Below are positions 55,748 to 64,000 of a stretch of DNA of 64,000 nt, piece after piece; the first letter of the stretch is position 1, and every line of letters begins with the position of its first letter. The stretch spans positions 5,022,001 to 5,086,000 of the forward strand of contig OZ316897.1 of assembly GCA_973895155.1 (NCBI GenBank). Direction: 5' to 3'. Source of the DNA: Marsupella aquatica (Eukaryota > Marchantiophyta). The notes beneath the pieces are model-generated. The model was not told where the DNA came from, did not search any database, and worked only from the letters and a program-made list of their open reading frames with translations. The position numbers and the translations under genes are program-made.

Positions 55748-56142
55748 GAGCATTTGATAGCATTCCTTGCTCAACAGCCTTGGTGGTGGATGATATTTTG
55801 GATCCAGGGCGTCGTGCACAAGGGCGTCGTGCACAAGGTGTGACCTAGCCTGACAGACCTCCAATGGCAGTGGTCAATGTAGTTGGTCGCCCATGTTGTG
55901 CATTACCCACTTTTGTGAGCCATTCTACTTCACACGCATTTAGAGCAGGTGGGCCTGGACTTGTCTGGGATACAACTCTACAGCAGTTAGTGGAATCTAC
56001 TGCTAATGAAAGAGAGCATGCTATGGGATTTTTGAAAGGCACTACTGCAGTTGCCTCTGTGTTAGAGAGTTCACGCCGCCAGGTCCTTGGCTCGGGGGTT
56101 TCACTTCCACAAAAATGGCATATCACGTGCGACGAAGGATAG
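55748..56142 (+). pseudogene. G3 methyltransferase, C-terminal part (motifs IX-X)
   Basis: After excision of the copia and one GAAGC, the frame continues through ...EVLKRAFDSIPCS. A TAG at 55846 breaks it. CALPTFVSHSTSHAFR matches the region of motif IX, and EREHAMGFLKGTTAVA...SSRRQVLG matches the C-terminal part, where the chain returns to the AdoMet pocket (motif X). GRRAQGRRAQG is a short internal repeat. The domain ends near 56100. Together with 50986-51618 this gives a complete methyltransferase domain of about 340 codons. Confidence 0.8.
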
Positions 56143-56345
56143 GGTCATTTTATTGGTTCTAAGGGAAGACTTAAGAATTTTTGTAGAAGAACAATAGGGT
56201 CTTTTAAATTCAATTTTGAGACTTATAAGAACATTAGGGTCCTTTTAATCCAATTTTTAGAATATTCCAAGAATATTCCAACTTTATAGGGGTTAATAAA
56301 TAAATTTTTTTTCTTACATTTTAGGGGGTCCGAGGCCTAAAAACG
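56125..56345 (+). repeat. AT-rich triplicated filler between methyltransferase and RT
   Basis: Three degenerate units of about 40 bp start with ATAGGGTCATTTTA (56131), ATAGGGTCTTTTAA (56193) and TTAGGGTCCTTTTA (56233). There is no coding continuity here, so this looks like an insertion or a decayed linker. Confidence 0.5.
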
Positions 56346-56354
56346 TCGCAGGCG

Positions 56355-57640
56355 ATGGGGAGGTCCCCATATAGTGAGACCCCTGAGGTCCTTGGTCAAG
56401 CCATGGATTTGAATTGCTTGACTTGGATTATCAGCTTGGGATTAGCTGAACAATTGCGGATGCGCTCTTTTGGTGTTACTGATCGTCCATTGGTGAGCTT
56501 GCGGCCTACTAAGATAGTAGCGACCACAGCTGGGGGCAAGTAGACAGTCCATGGACTTATGGCAGGATTGGCCAAGGCATGACAGATTGTTGAGCAGGTT
56601 GAGACTGCTCAAATTGCTGCTAAATAGCAACCACCGACTCTCTCTTCAACCCCAAAGGAAGACATCACAGCTTTGATGGAGAGTTGGGAGCCACAAATTG
56701 GCCCTAAGTTGACAGGGGGTGAGAGACATCAAATGCATCAATTCTTAAAGAGTTACTGGAATTGTTTTGCATTTAGCATGAAGGATTTGGGAACATTGAA
56801 GGGCCATGGTATTCAGATTGAATTGGCTAGTGATGCGCCAATCTTTTGACTACCATACCAATATAGTGATATGGAGAGGGCGTTGATCCGGAGAAGCTGG
56901 TTTGGTGGAGATTTCATACAGGGAGTATGCATCTGCCACAGTGATGCTAGCCAAGAAGGATGTGCATGGCAATTACACGGATAGGCAAATGTGCAATGAT
57001 TACCGGCCTATTAATCGTCAGATGAAATCTGATTGATATGCCATGCCCACACCGGAGGAGATCTTTGATGCAGTGGGGCATGCAAGGATTTTTAGTTCGT
57101 TGGACCTCAAGGCGGGGTACCATCAGTTGCCAATTAGGCATTCTGATAGGTCCAAGACATCATTCTGGGGGATTGATTCTTATTGCAAAGATTGTTTGTA
57201 TCAGTGATTGTTCTTACCATATATTTGGGTTGAAGAATGCACCAGCTGAGTTCCAGAGAGTCATGGATTGAATCCTTGCAGGTTTGGATTTTGTCAAATG
57301 TTATATTGATGATATTTTGGTTTATTCTTCTACTGTGGAAGAACATCGTAGACACTTGTAGATTGTGTTTGAGAGATTGAGGGAACATGGATTGAAGCTC
57401 CATCCCGGCAAGTGTAAGTTCTTTCAAGAGAAGATTGAGTATTTGGGCCACGCTATCTACCCAGGAGGATTGGGTGTGCAACAGACTAAGGTGGAGGCCA
57501 TTACACAGATTCCTTGTCCTACTGATGTGAGCAGAGTTCGTGCATTCTTGGGATTGGCGAGCTACTATAGGAGGTATGTTAAAGGATTTAGCCAACTTGC
57601 TAAACCTTTAACTATACTCACTTAAGTTGGATCAGGAGTG
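56355..57640 (+). pseudogene. pol: G3 reverse transcriptase
   Basis: The connector is at 56660-56850 (CFAFSMKDLGTLKGHGIQIE). The fingers and palm follow, with CNDYRPINRQMKSD, SSLDLKAGYHQLPIRHSD, FGLKNAPAEFQRVMD and the catalytic YIDDILVYS at 57302-57328. The thumb is at 57370-57625 (FLGLASYYRRYVKGFSQLAK). Parts lie in different frames, and stops occur at about 56542, 56622, 57034, 57268, 57358 and 57623. The sequence type is clearly gypsy, and is distant from G1 and G2. Confidence 0.88.
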
Positions 57641-58481
57641 GATCTGGGGAGACGACCAAGAGCATGCTTTCCAAGAGTTGAAGGAAAGACTGGCGTCAAC
57701 ACCTATTTTGAGAAGACCCATTTCAGGGCGACCATTTCAGCTTCACACTGATTGGAGTGGAGTAGGACTTGGAGCAATGTTGACTTAGAGGGATGATGAG
57801 GGGAATGACTTTGTTGTGGCGTATGCCACTAGATCCAACAATTCAGCAGAGGCCAAGTATAGCTCTTATGAGGGAGAGTATTTGGCAACAGTGTGGGCTG
57901 TGGCACATTTCCGTTGCTACTTGTTTGGTAATTTGTTCACCTTGATCACTGATCATCAACCTCTCAAGTGGTTAATGGAGTCTGACAAGCTTAGAGGGAA
58001 GCTTGCACGATGGGCATTGTTGTTGCAGGAGTATGATTTTCAGGTTGTGCATAGACCTGGAAAAGTGAATTTGGATGCGGATGGGCTGAGCCGCAATCCA
58101 TGTACCAGTCAAGAGGATGAGACAGGAGAGCATGGCATGATGAGACAGATAAGGAGATGGTGCCAGGATGGCATGCATCTGCCTTCCTTTGTTGGGTGCC
58201 AGTATGTAGATAGTGGATCTGTAGACTCTACTTCATTGGATGGAGTAGACGATGAGTCTTCAGATATGGATGTTGGTGATGTAGTTTTTGGACAGCAAGA
58301 TATTCACAACAATGTGAGAGTGTTGGAATATCTGCGTGGTGGCTCCATTGGTGGCAATGTTGATGCTAAGGAGCGTGATAGGGTTCTACAACAAGCCAAG
58401 AGATTTCGATGGGATGGAAACCATCTTTTGAGGGTACTACGTGATGGGAAGGTGTTGGTTGTACCAAAACCGTCACAATGA
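57641..58481 (+). pseudogene. pol: G3 RNase H
   Basis: It has LHTDWSGVGLGAML (first acid), a TAG at about 57787, then SSYEGEYLATVWAVAHFRCY (second acid) and LITDHQPLKWL (third acid), ending LNADGLSR-like. The tail of about 120 residues connects to integrase and ends with a TGA at 58479-58481, in the frame that continues into integrase (CGA expected). Confidence 0.85.
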
Positions 58482-58745
58482 GTACATTTGGTGCGACATG
58501 CGCACAAAGAGTTAGGGCACTTTGGTGTGAAGTGCACTTATAGCTTGTTGCAGACACAGTATTGGTGGTGTGGTATGCACACTGATGTCCAACAACTGAT
58601 AGCTAAGTGTGTGGTTTGTGATCGAGTGCGAGCATCGTTCAATGCTCCCACTCCCCAGTTGCATCCGTTGCCGATCATGGGTTTGGGATATCGATGGAGT
58701 TTGGACTTTGCTGGTCCATTGCCTCTTACCCAACATCATAAAACA
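58482..58745 (+). pseudogene. pol: G3 integrase, truncated
   Basis: It keeps the HHCC zinc site (RHAHKELGHFGVKCTY, CVVCDRVR) and the first catalytic acid region (YRWSLDFAGPLP), then breaks off after TQHHKTRF. The remaining core and C-terminus are absent. Sequence to the right belongs to family B. Confidence 0.85.
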
Positions 58746-60174
58746 CGATTTTGGACCGACCGAGAAGTGTGTCGGAGTTCTCGTTTAGCCCGATCCCGTT
58801 TTTTTTCTAAGGCAATGCAATGACCGATAAAACTGGCAAAAACTCTCCGAAACGCCACTTTCCTCCATTGCATCGCCGCGGGAATGCAGGGAGCGATACG
58901 TGCATCGGGTTTTACATTCCGTCAATGAAAAAGTCCGAACTACGAGTAACTTGGTCCAAACCGCGTAATCCAGGAACGACCACGTACTAACCCAGGTAAA
59001 AGGGGAAATTAACCATGGTTAAGGGGAAATTAACCATGGTTTAGAGCGTCTCCTATATAAAGAGGAGCGGGCTGCCCATAAAATGTTTGCTTTCGCCAGA
59101 GCAAATATCTCCTGACTGAGAGCGAATACCAAACTCCCATCAAGTCTTACATTCCTCCCAAGCGATTCGACTCTTTCTACCGAAAACCCGATAAATTTAT
59201 AGGAACAACCATTCCTGTTCAAGTTCTCCATGTAAGACTAACTAGTCATTTAGTGTAAAATGTCCAGATCCGAGCGGACTGCGATAAATTTATCGCATTT
59301 TGCATTCCTCTATTGCAATCATTTGATCCAGTGTGTTTAGAGAGGTGTTGCCTTCATTTCGATAAATTTATCGGAGTCTCCATTCCTTTCATGGAAAGAG
59401 GAGTAATTGAGAATCCGATAAATTTATCGGAATTGTCATTTTTGTGAAAGATTGAATTCAGGGCTTAGGTGTTTGAGGAAGTCATATTTTCAATTCGAAT
59501 GCGGAGTGCGATAAACTTATCGCATCCTCCTGTGAGAATCATTTTCCTTTGTTTTGTTTGGAGACTCATCTTCATCTCTGATGTCGCAGTGTTGCCAGGT
59601 TTAGGAGGCACAACGGAAGGTCGATTGCACTCCGTGGACAACAGGTATTGTGACAAATGGCTGTCTTCCTTGAAAATCATGTCAAACGTGCACACCGGTT
59701 GTACAAGAGACTCGTGCGACTCAAAGTTCTCCCCATCGGTATAGGAGCATTGTGGATGGGTGGTACTGATCCTGGAGATAGGCAGAATCCTCTCCGCATT
59801 GAATTCTGCGAAATGAATGATACAGGAGTTCCAATTCATTCGAGGTTGATGTTAACGGCGTGTTTACATTCTTTGGAGTTTTCTTGTAACTATTGTTGTC
59901 GTCGTCTTGATAACAAGTACCACAAATAGGCTCACTTCTGTTGTAAGATTTGGAACGAAGACCCTTGGGTGAACCTTTCACGATGAGTGTTTCGACCTTT
60001 TCATTGAGGCGCATCTTGGAAGGACATATTTAAATAAACAAGTCCTACCCTTGCGCAGCGAATATAATATGTCACGAGTCCTAATCGTTAAACTGTCGTG
60101 CAGGGTTGGTACTATGTTTGGTTACACCTGGTGATTGAAGATATTTTTATTGGTGGTTTTGGTAGCTCTGCTTC
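58746..60174. other. Non-coding family B DNA with palindrome cluster
   Basis: No gene is supported, although a short open stretch at 59657-59929 (VKRAHRLYKRLVRLKVLPIG) may be part of an exon. CATTCC recurs many times. The stretch GGGGAAATTAACCATGGTTA is duplicated in tandem at about 59001-59040. A TATATAAAG (59052) that looks like a TATA box lies after it. Confidence 0.4.
59188..59523. repeat. Five family B palindromes, cluster
   Basis: Copies at 59188-59203 (last bases altered), 59281-59296 (GCGATAAATTTATCGC), 59359-59374, 59415-59430 (CCGATAAATTTATCGG) and 59508-59523 (one base changed each side of centre). Four are symmetrical or nearly so over 14-16 nt. Several are followed 6-8 bases later by CATTCCT, so the dispersed unit may be about 30 nt. 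Confidence 0.85.
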
Positions 60175-60723
60175 ATGGCTGCATCGGAGAATCTAATCGT
60201 TGCAAAGATGGGATCCGTTTTAGCCCACGAGCGTAGGAAATATATTCGAGGAAAAGTGCCCGGTGTGGAATGCGGAAGTTTGTTGAATGGACTTCCCGAT
60301 GAACTCGTTGAATCTCACATTTGGCCCCTCCTAGCCTTGTCTTGCACACAAGATGAACACCTTGGCCTTGACCTAAAACTTCTACCATAAGAACGACTGA
60401 CTCGAATGAGAACAATCATTTGTCTTGGAGCCACCTCGAAGAAATGGAACCATCTTGTTGTTGGTACACGATTTTGGGCGCTATTGAAATATGCAGTCCG
60501 TGAGATCAATGACATAAACAAAATGCTCGCAAGCATTCCTAATGCCGTCCTTCTCTCAAACCTACATATTGCTAGGGTCTTCCGAGAGGAAACTCATTTC
60601 CTCCCTCCCATAGATATGCTTGGGTGCTTCTCGTATGACCGATTAGATGCGTTTCTTAGAGTTTGGGTGAATCTTGGAGAAAGCGGGAAGCGGACAATTC
60701 TTGCATGGCATGGACGAGTCTGA
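60175..60723 (+). pseudogene. F-box-like protein with an in-frame stop
   Basis: LLNGLPDELVESHIWPLLA followed by CLGATSKKWNHLVVGTRFW has the shape of an F-box: L-P-D-x-(L/V) start, a paired Trp-containing middle and a C-x-x-x-S-x-x-W end. F-box proteins link targets to SCF ubiquitin ligases through SKP1. A TAA at 60388-60390 sits inside the box between the two halves, in the same frame, so this copy is broken unless an unusual splice removes it. The remainder (to 60723) has no known domain. The palindrome at 60749 lies just after the frame, possibly in an intron leading to the next gene. Confidence 0.5.
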
Positions 60724-60748
60724 GTGGATGAGGCATTGCAGCGAACAT

Positions 60749-60764
60749 CCGATAAATTTATCGC
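60749..60764. repeat. Family B palindrome
   Basis: CCGATAAATTTATCGC, followed by CATTCCTCTA as in the upstream cluster. It lies in the non-coding gap after the F-box-like frame. Confidence 0.85.
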
Positions 60765-61012
60765 ACCCCTCATTCCTCTAGTCGATTTTGGGTGCTTGTA
60801 AAGAAACACTTTGAATATAATTGACTCTGCCTCCCCTGACTTCGGGTTGTGTGGTCCAGAGTGTATTTTTTTGCGCCTCTTCGGATGATTAGCTGACAAG
60901 TGCATTGGCTTCACAGCCCGTTATACAAGGTACTGTAAAGTTGGATGAAACTTGTAGAATTGTAATTAGTATGTTCTCCAAAATTTATTCCTGATTTCTA
61001 TTCGGTGATCAG

Positions 61013-61728
61013 GCCATGCTCGAGCGACGCATTTTTGTACCCTTCCCGGATCCTCCAGAATGGGGGAATGGAGCCATGCTGGACCAGCTAAGGAGGCTGG
61101 ATGAGTCACTAATTTTAAAGATATGCAGGCTGGTAGTAAAACCGTTTTACCATAACGCATTTCACTTCTACGTAGATCAGGTAGGGGGAGAAATTTATAT
61201 TCGGTGGGATAGATATGTTGGATTTTCTAGAAGAGTTATCCTACTCTTTCTGAAAACCGGTGCAGTAAGACGTTTTATACTCCACTGCTGTCATGTTGTG
61301 AAGGGCAATCCTGCTTATGAGCCAGAATTCTATGCCGACAACGGACGTAGAGCATTCGATGAGATTCAGGATGTGATTGACGAGCTGGACAATCCTCTTG
61401 CCACCGAGTTTTTTATTGACACTGGTGGGAAACTATATTCATACAAGATTCGTCAACTCCCCCCCAGCCGGTCTGTGGGCTCTTTAACTTGATCTATGCA
61501 AGTTGCCTGTGGACGAACGTCCTTGCCAATGGTGAGATCTGTCCATGCTGCACGAATGCTTGTTGTGACATTCCGTCACGCCGGTATTCAATAGCAGTAG
61601 TGAATCCTGAGACTGGTGAAGTTGATTTCCATTGGCTGTGGGCTTATGATCATCGCGTCACTCACATTCCCCAATGGCCCAAGAAGCGGATCGAACGCTT
61701 CGCTCTGGCGAGGTTCAACTATGATTAG
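61013..61728 (+). pseudogene. Unrecognised protein with Cys-rich C-terminus, frameshifted
   Basis: After an acceptor-like GGTGATCAG the frame opens at 61016 (MLERRIFVPFPDPPEWGNGA) for 158 codons and is closed by a TGA at 61490. Another frame continues from there: CLWTNVLANGEICPCCTNAC ending at 61728. One base change near 61470 would join them. CPCCTNACC could be a small zinc site. Gly/Asp turns and aromatic residues suggest a globular protein. It may be the second exon of the F-box-like gene, since the interval has no stop-rich promoter-like signature and starts with a splice acceptor. No family is recognised. Confidence 0.4.
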
Positions 61729-61948
61729 GGTTTAGGTTTAGGGGTTAAGGTTTTGGATTTAGGGTTCCGTAGCTGATTCTTCGACCTGTACAATCGGCCG
61801 TCAATTTAAAGAAGGCTCACTTTTGCGATAATTTTATCGGTCTCTTTGTCCTTGTGTGATGAGATGTCGTGTCCACATGTGCTGTGAGATTGGCGGCGAT
61901 AATTTTATCGCTCTTTGCATTGGAATTTGTTTATTTGCAGACTTTTCC
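61729..61948. other. Non-coding leader of the family B ParB-like gene
   Basis: It contains a short run of GGGTTTAGG-like repeats (61730-61770), two palindromes and a splice acceptor TTTATTTGCAG at 61930-61940 just before the start codon. The telomere-like GGGTTTAGG run is too short to call a telomere. Confidence 0.5.
61825..61911. repeat. Two family B palindromes in the leader
   Basis: GCGATAATTTTATCGG (61825-61840) and GCGATAATTTTATCGC (61896-61911), both with AATTTT in the centre, so they form a subtype. Each is followed by CTCTTTG. Confidence 0.85.
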
Positions 61949-63666
61949 ATGGCTGCTCGTGGAAAGAGTGGATCTACTGAGGCAGAAAGTCTCATGACAA
62001 GCCTCACCAATGCAATTTGGACAAGTGAAGACATTTGTGAAGAGATCAAGTGTATCAAGAAGTCATGGTACTTCCGTGACGCCAGATTACAGTCCACGGG
62101 TTTTGAAGACTGTGTTACCCCAATCCTTTGGGTCCAGTTGCAAAAATCGGCGAAGGTTAATGTTTCGTATGGCCCTGTCATTGCTGTTGCCGTCGTCGAG
62201 TTCATGGTTGGCCACAGGGAGGGAAAAGTGTTGACAGAGGGCCTTAGTTTCTTGACAATGTGTGGGCGCAAGGGTTTCACATCTCTCATTGTTACTCTCG
62301 ATAACTTTGATGAGAAATCGATGGACAGTTATCCAGAAGATCCCCTTGTTGCCGATGTTCGGGCAGCAAGAGAGATGAATGTTATGGGTTCGGCTTGGAT
62401 CGGCCAGTATGTGCAAGATTGTGATGCCATCATGCTTCCAAGGGTGAACGTAGAGTACAAGAGACTTGTGGGTGAAGAGTTCAAACCTGTCCGCAAAATT
62501 GTTTTCAAGAAACCAGGTTCAAGTGGAAGCGGTGGTTCTAATGCCGATAAAATATTGGGGCGGAAAGAACCATTGCAATCCTCTACACATATTGACGTGG
62601 ACGAACCTACAACTTCTGGTCGGGTTTCGGGAAGTGGAAAAGGGAAAGGGAGAGGTAGCGGCAGGGGAGATGCCGCGGGAACCTCTGACGGTGGGAAGAA
62701 GAGCCAGGAAACTGGCGGTAGTGGGAGAGGCTGGGGCAACCATCGAGGACCATCCGTTAAACCAAGCGAAAGTAAAGGATCCGAGGGATCCGGGCCATCT
62801 GGTTCTGGACTTAGCACAAAGAGGAAGAGGACTGGCTGGACTGAGACGGTGGCTGCAGAAGTAGATAGAGCTCCGTCAATTCCATCAGTTCCAGTCGCGG
62901 TTCCTACGGCGCCATTGGTAAGTACTACGTCGTTGTACTGTTTAACAAACACGAAATCCGATAAAAATCTCGCTGTTTATTTCCTGAATTGCGGATTGTG
63001 GAGTTATGTTGAACAAATGCGAACTCCGATAAAAATCTCGCAGTTTCTTTCCTTAATTGAATTTGCAACGCTTTTGGAGGTTGATCAGGAGGAGGAGACG
63101 GCTCTTTCGATGTATGAGACGGATGCGATCAAGGCAGAGCTCAGTCTTCTGATGCAACGAAGGGTGCAAAGGACAACTGTGCTTCTACATGTCGATAATC
63201 TCATATTTGATGAGGAGGGGGATTTGACAACTTTGATTAGACCAGTGGATAGATTGCATGTGGAAAATATCAAGATACTTCTCATGAAAAACCCCACCAA
63301 CTTCAGTGCCCCGTTCGTGCTGTGTGTGGATCCGAAGGATTGTCCCACAACCGCAGATTGGGACATTCTGAAGTCAAGGGTATGGAAGTATAGAATTATT
63401 GGAGGGAATCATGGTGTTCGGGCAAAGTCCGAGTTGTTTAAAATGTACGGGAAGCAAATATATGGTGAGCTGGAAGCTTGGGTTTACGAGATCCGAGGTC
63501 CGAAAGTTAGGCTTCCAGCATAACTATGACCAGGAGTATCGGAAGAACATGACTAAAATTGACCAAGTTCGCGCTTGTCACAATATTTTCCTTGAAATGG
63601 GTGTGGGCTCGACTAAAGATGTTCGCGAAGCATGTTGTCAAGAATGCATGATGGAGTACACGCCAT
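61949..63666 (+). CDS. ParB/sulfiredoxin-like domain protein, family B (frameshifted near the end)
   Basis: I choose the ATG at 61949 (MAARGKSGSTEAE), directly after the TTTGCAG acceptor. Residues 1-190 are globular and unrecognised. Residues 195-320 are a Gly/Ser/Lys-rich linker. A GTAAGT donor at 62918 and an AG at 63078-63079 bracket a probable 162-bp intron, which is a multiple of three and so stays open. After it come a helical segment (VDQEEETALSMYETDAIKAE) and WKYRIIGGNHGVRAKSELF, with G-G-N-H where ParB/Srx proteins have G-x-x-R/G-N-H-R. The frame shifts at about 63517, and the next frame goes on with NYDQEYRKNMTKIDQVRACH to a TGA at 63666. The missing Arg after the His is notable. 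I infer a nucleic-acid-binding role only from the fold guess. Confidence 0.5.
62958..63041. repeat. Two family B palindrome variants in the intron
   Basis: CCGATAAAAATCTCGC is repeated exactly at 62958-62973 and 63026-63041, both followed by TTTCTTTCC or TTTATTTCC. Both lie inside the probable intron 62918-63079. They are asymmetrical, so they are decayed or a derived subtype. Confidence 0.8.
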
Positions 63667-63668
63667 GA

Positions 63669-64000
63669 GTTCGTGACTCCATGGCCAAACATGATCCGGC
63701 TTTCCAAATTGCTTTCCGAACAGGTGAAATTTGGGATCTTCAGGAGCAGATTTTCCAGATGTGGGAGAAAGGTATTGTCTTAGGACAACCCAAAAAAATT
63801 GTGGCAACGACGAACGCAAAGGGAAAGGTGAAACCTTTGACAGTAAGGGAGATTAAAATGAATAAACTTGCTGGTGACCTCAACTTAAATTCATTTCGAG
63901 GTCTCCAAGGACTGTCAAATAAGGAGCATGTCAAGCGTCTCTTGAATAGGGTTATCGGGAAGGTGATCACTTTGGATCAAATGCACAAGGAAGGTGAGAA
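63669..64000 (+). CDS. Continuation of the ParB-like protein past the stop, to the window end
   Basis: The frame of 63519-63668 stays open after the TGA at 63666 (GCCATGAGTTCG), giving VRDSMAKHDPAFQIAFRTGE, EQIFQMWEKGIVLGQPKK and a helical, Lys-rich stretch up to the edge. TGA here fits a CGA to TGA change. The protein's C-terminus is beyond the window. Confidence 0.5.

Larger units (their letters stand above)
49901..58745 (+). mobile_element. Ty3/gypsy-type element G3 carrying a DNA cytosine methyltransferase
   Basis: Order: protease region, C5-methyltransferase, reverse transcriptase, RNase H, integrase (truncated). No LTR of this element is identified. The left edge is set only by the first coding sequence and the right edge by the abrupt end of integrase. 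A copia element splits the methyltransferase. Retrotransposons with C5-methyltransferase genes were reported in dinoflagellates and charophytes (de Mendoza and colleagues, 2018). The layout here fits that class, but I cannot test kinship. Multiple stops make this copy inactive. Confidence 0.8.
58746..64000 (+). mobile_element. Family B element fragment (F-box-like and ParB-like genes plus palindromes)
   Basis: It follows the break in G3 and runs off the window. It contains an F-box-like gene, an unrecognised gene and a ParB-like gene on the same strand, with ten copies of the palindrome type CGATAAATTTATCG in intergenic and intron sequence. The gene content and plan recall family A, but the palindrome is a different sequence. 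No transposase and no ends are visible. Whether it inserted into G3 or G3 inserted into it cannot be told. Confidence 0.45.

Noticed and set aside
61730-61775. GGGTTTAGG run as telomeric DNA
   Set aside because: Only a few irregular units are present, inside a gene leader.

Overview
This window is eukaryotic, intron-bearing plant-lineage DNA made almost entirely of nested and decayed mobile elements. I see no ordinary host housekeeping gene, tRNA, rRNA or CRISPR array. Plant-type Ty1/copia and Ty3/gypsy retrotransposons, a plant-style CACTA end, an EDM2-type PHD region and a gypsy element carrying a cytosine-5 DNA methyltransferase together suggest a streptophyte with a large genome. A charophyte alga such as a Chara-like species is my best guess, but the sequence alone does not prove it.

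Layout. 1-2484: fragment of an unclassified element (family A) with a ParB/sulfiredoxin-like gene and a dispersed 15-nt palindrome, TAGCGCCwGGCGCTA. 2485-14521: minus-strand gypsy element G1 with very long LTRs that contain their own ORF; its 5' LTR is cut at 14521. 14522-14823 and 21360-22694: unclassified LTR-like DNA, split by a complete copia element (14824-21359) with identical 135-bp LTRs and a 5-bp target duplication. 22695 to about 31630: a CACTA-like segment carrying minus-strand exons for an EDM2-type PHD region, a BRCT-like domain and a plant Transposase_24-like domain. 31631-48732: plus-strand gypsy element G2, whose reverse transcriptase gene is split by a 4,669-bp solo LTR (39512-44180) holding an intact 1,210-codon ORF. 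The 3' LTR of G2 is itself split by a 1,197-bp TG...CA insertion. 48733 to about 49900: another family A remnant. About 49900-58745: gypsy element G3, ordered protease, DNA methyltransferase, reverse transcriptase, RNase H, integrase, with a 4,124-bp copia element inserted inside the methyltransferase gene. 58746-64000: a second palindrome-bearing element (family B, CGATAAATTTATCG) with an F-box-like gene, an unrecognised gene and a second ParB-like gene that runs to the window end.

How the parts relate. Three independent kinds of element here carry genes that look chromatin- or DNA-binding related: a DNA methyltransferase in G3, an EDM2-type PHD in the CACTA segment, and ParB-like proteins in families A and B. 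In families A and B the ParB-like gene is accompanied by a family-specific palindrome repeated 10-12 times, which sits in introns and non-coding DNA. This suggests, without proving it, an element-encoded protein that recognises its own dispersed sites. Most retroelement ORFs are broken. Many of the stops fit CAG-to-TAG or CGA-to-TGA changes, as expected from deamination of methylated cytosine.
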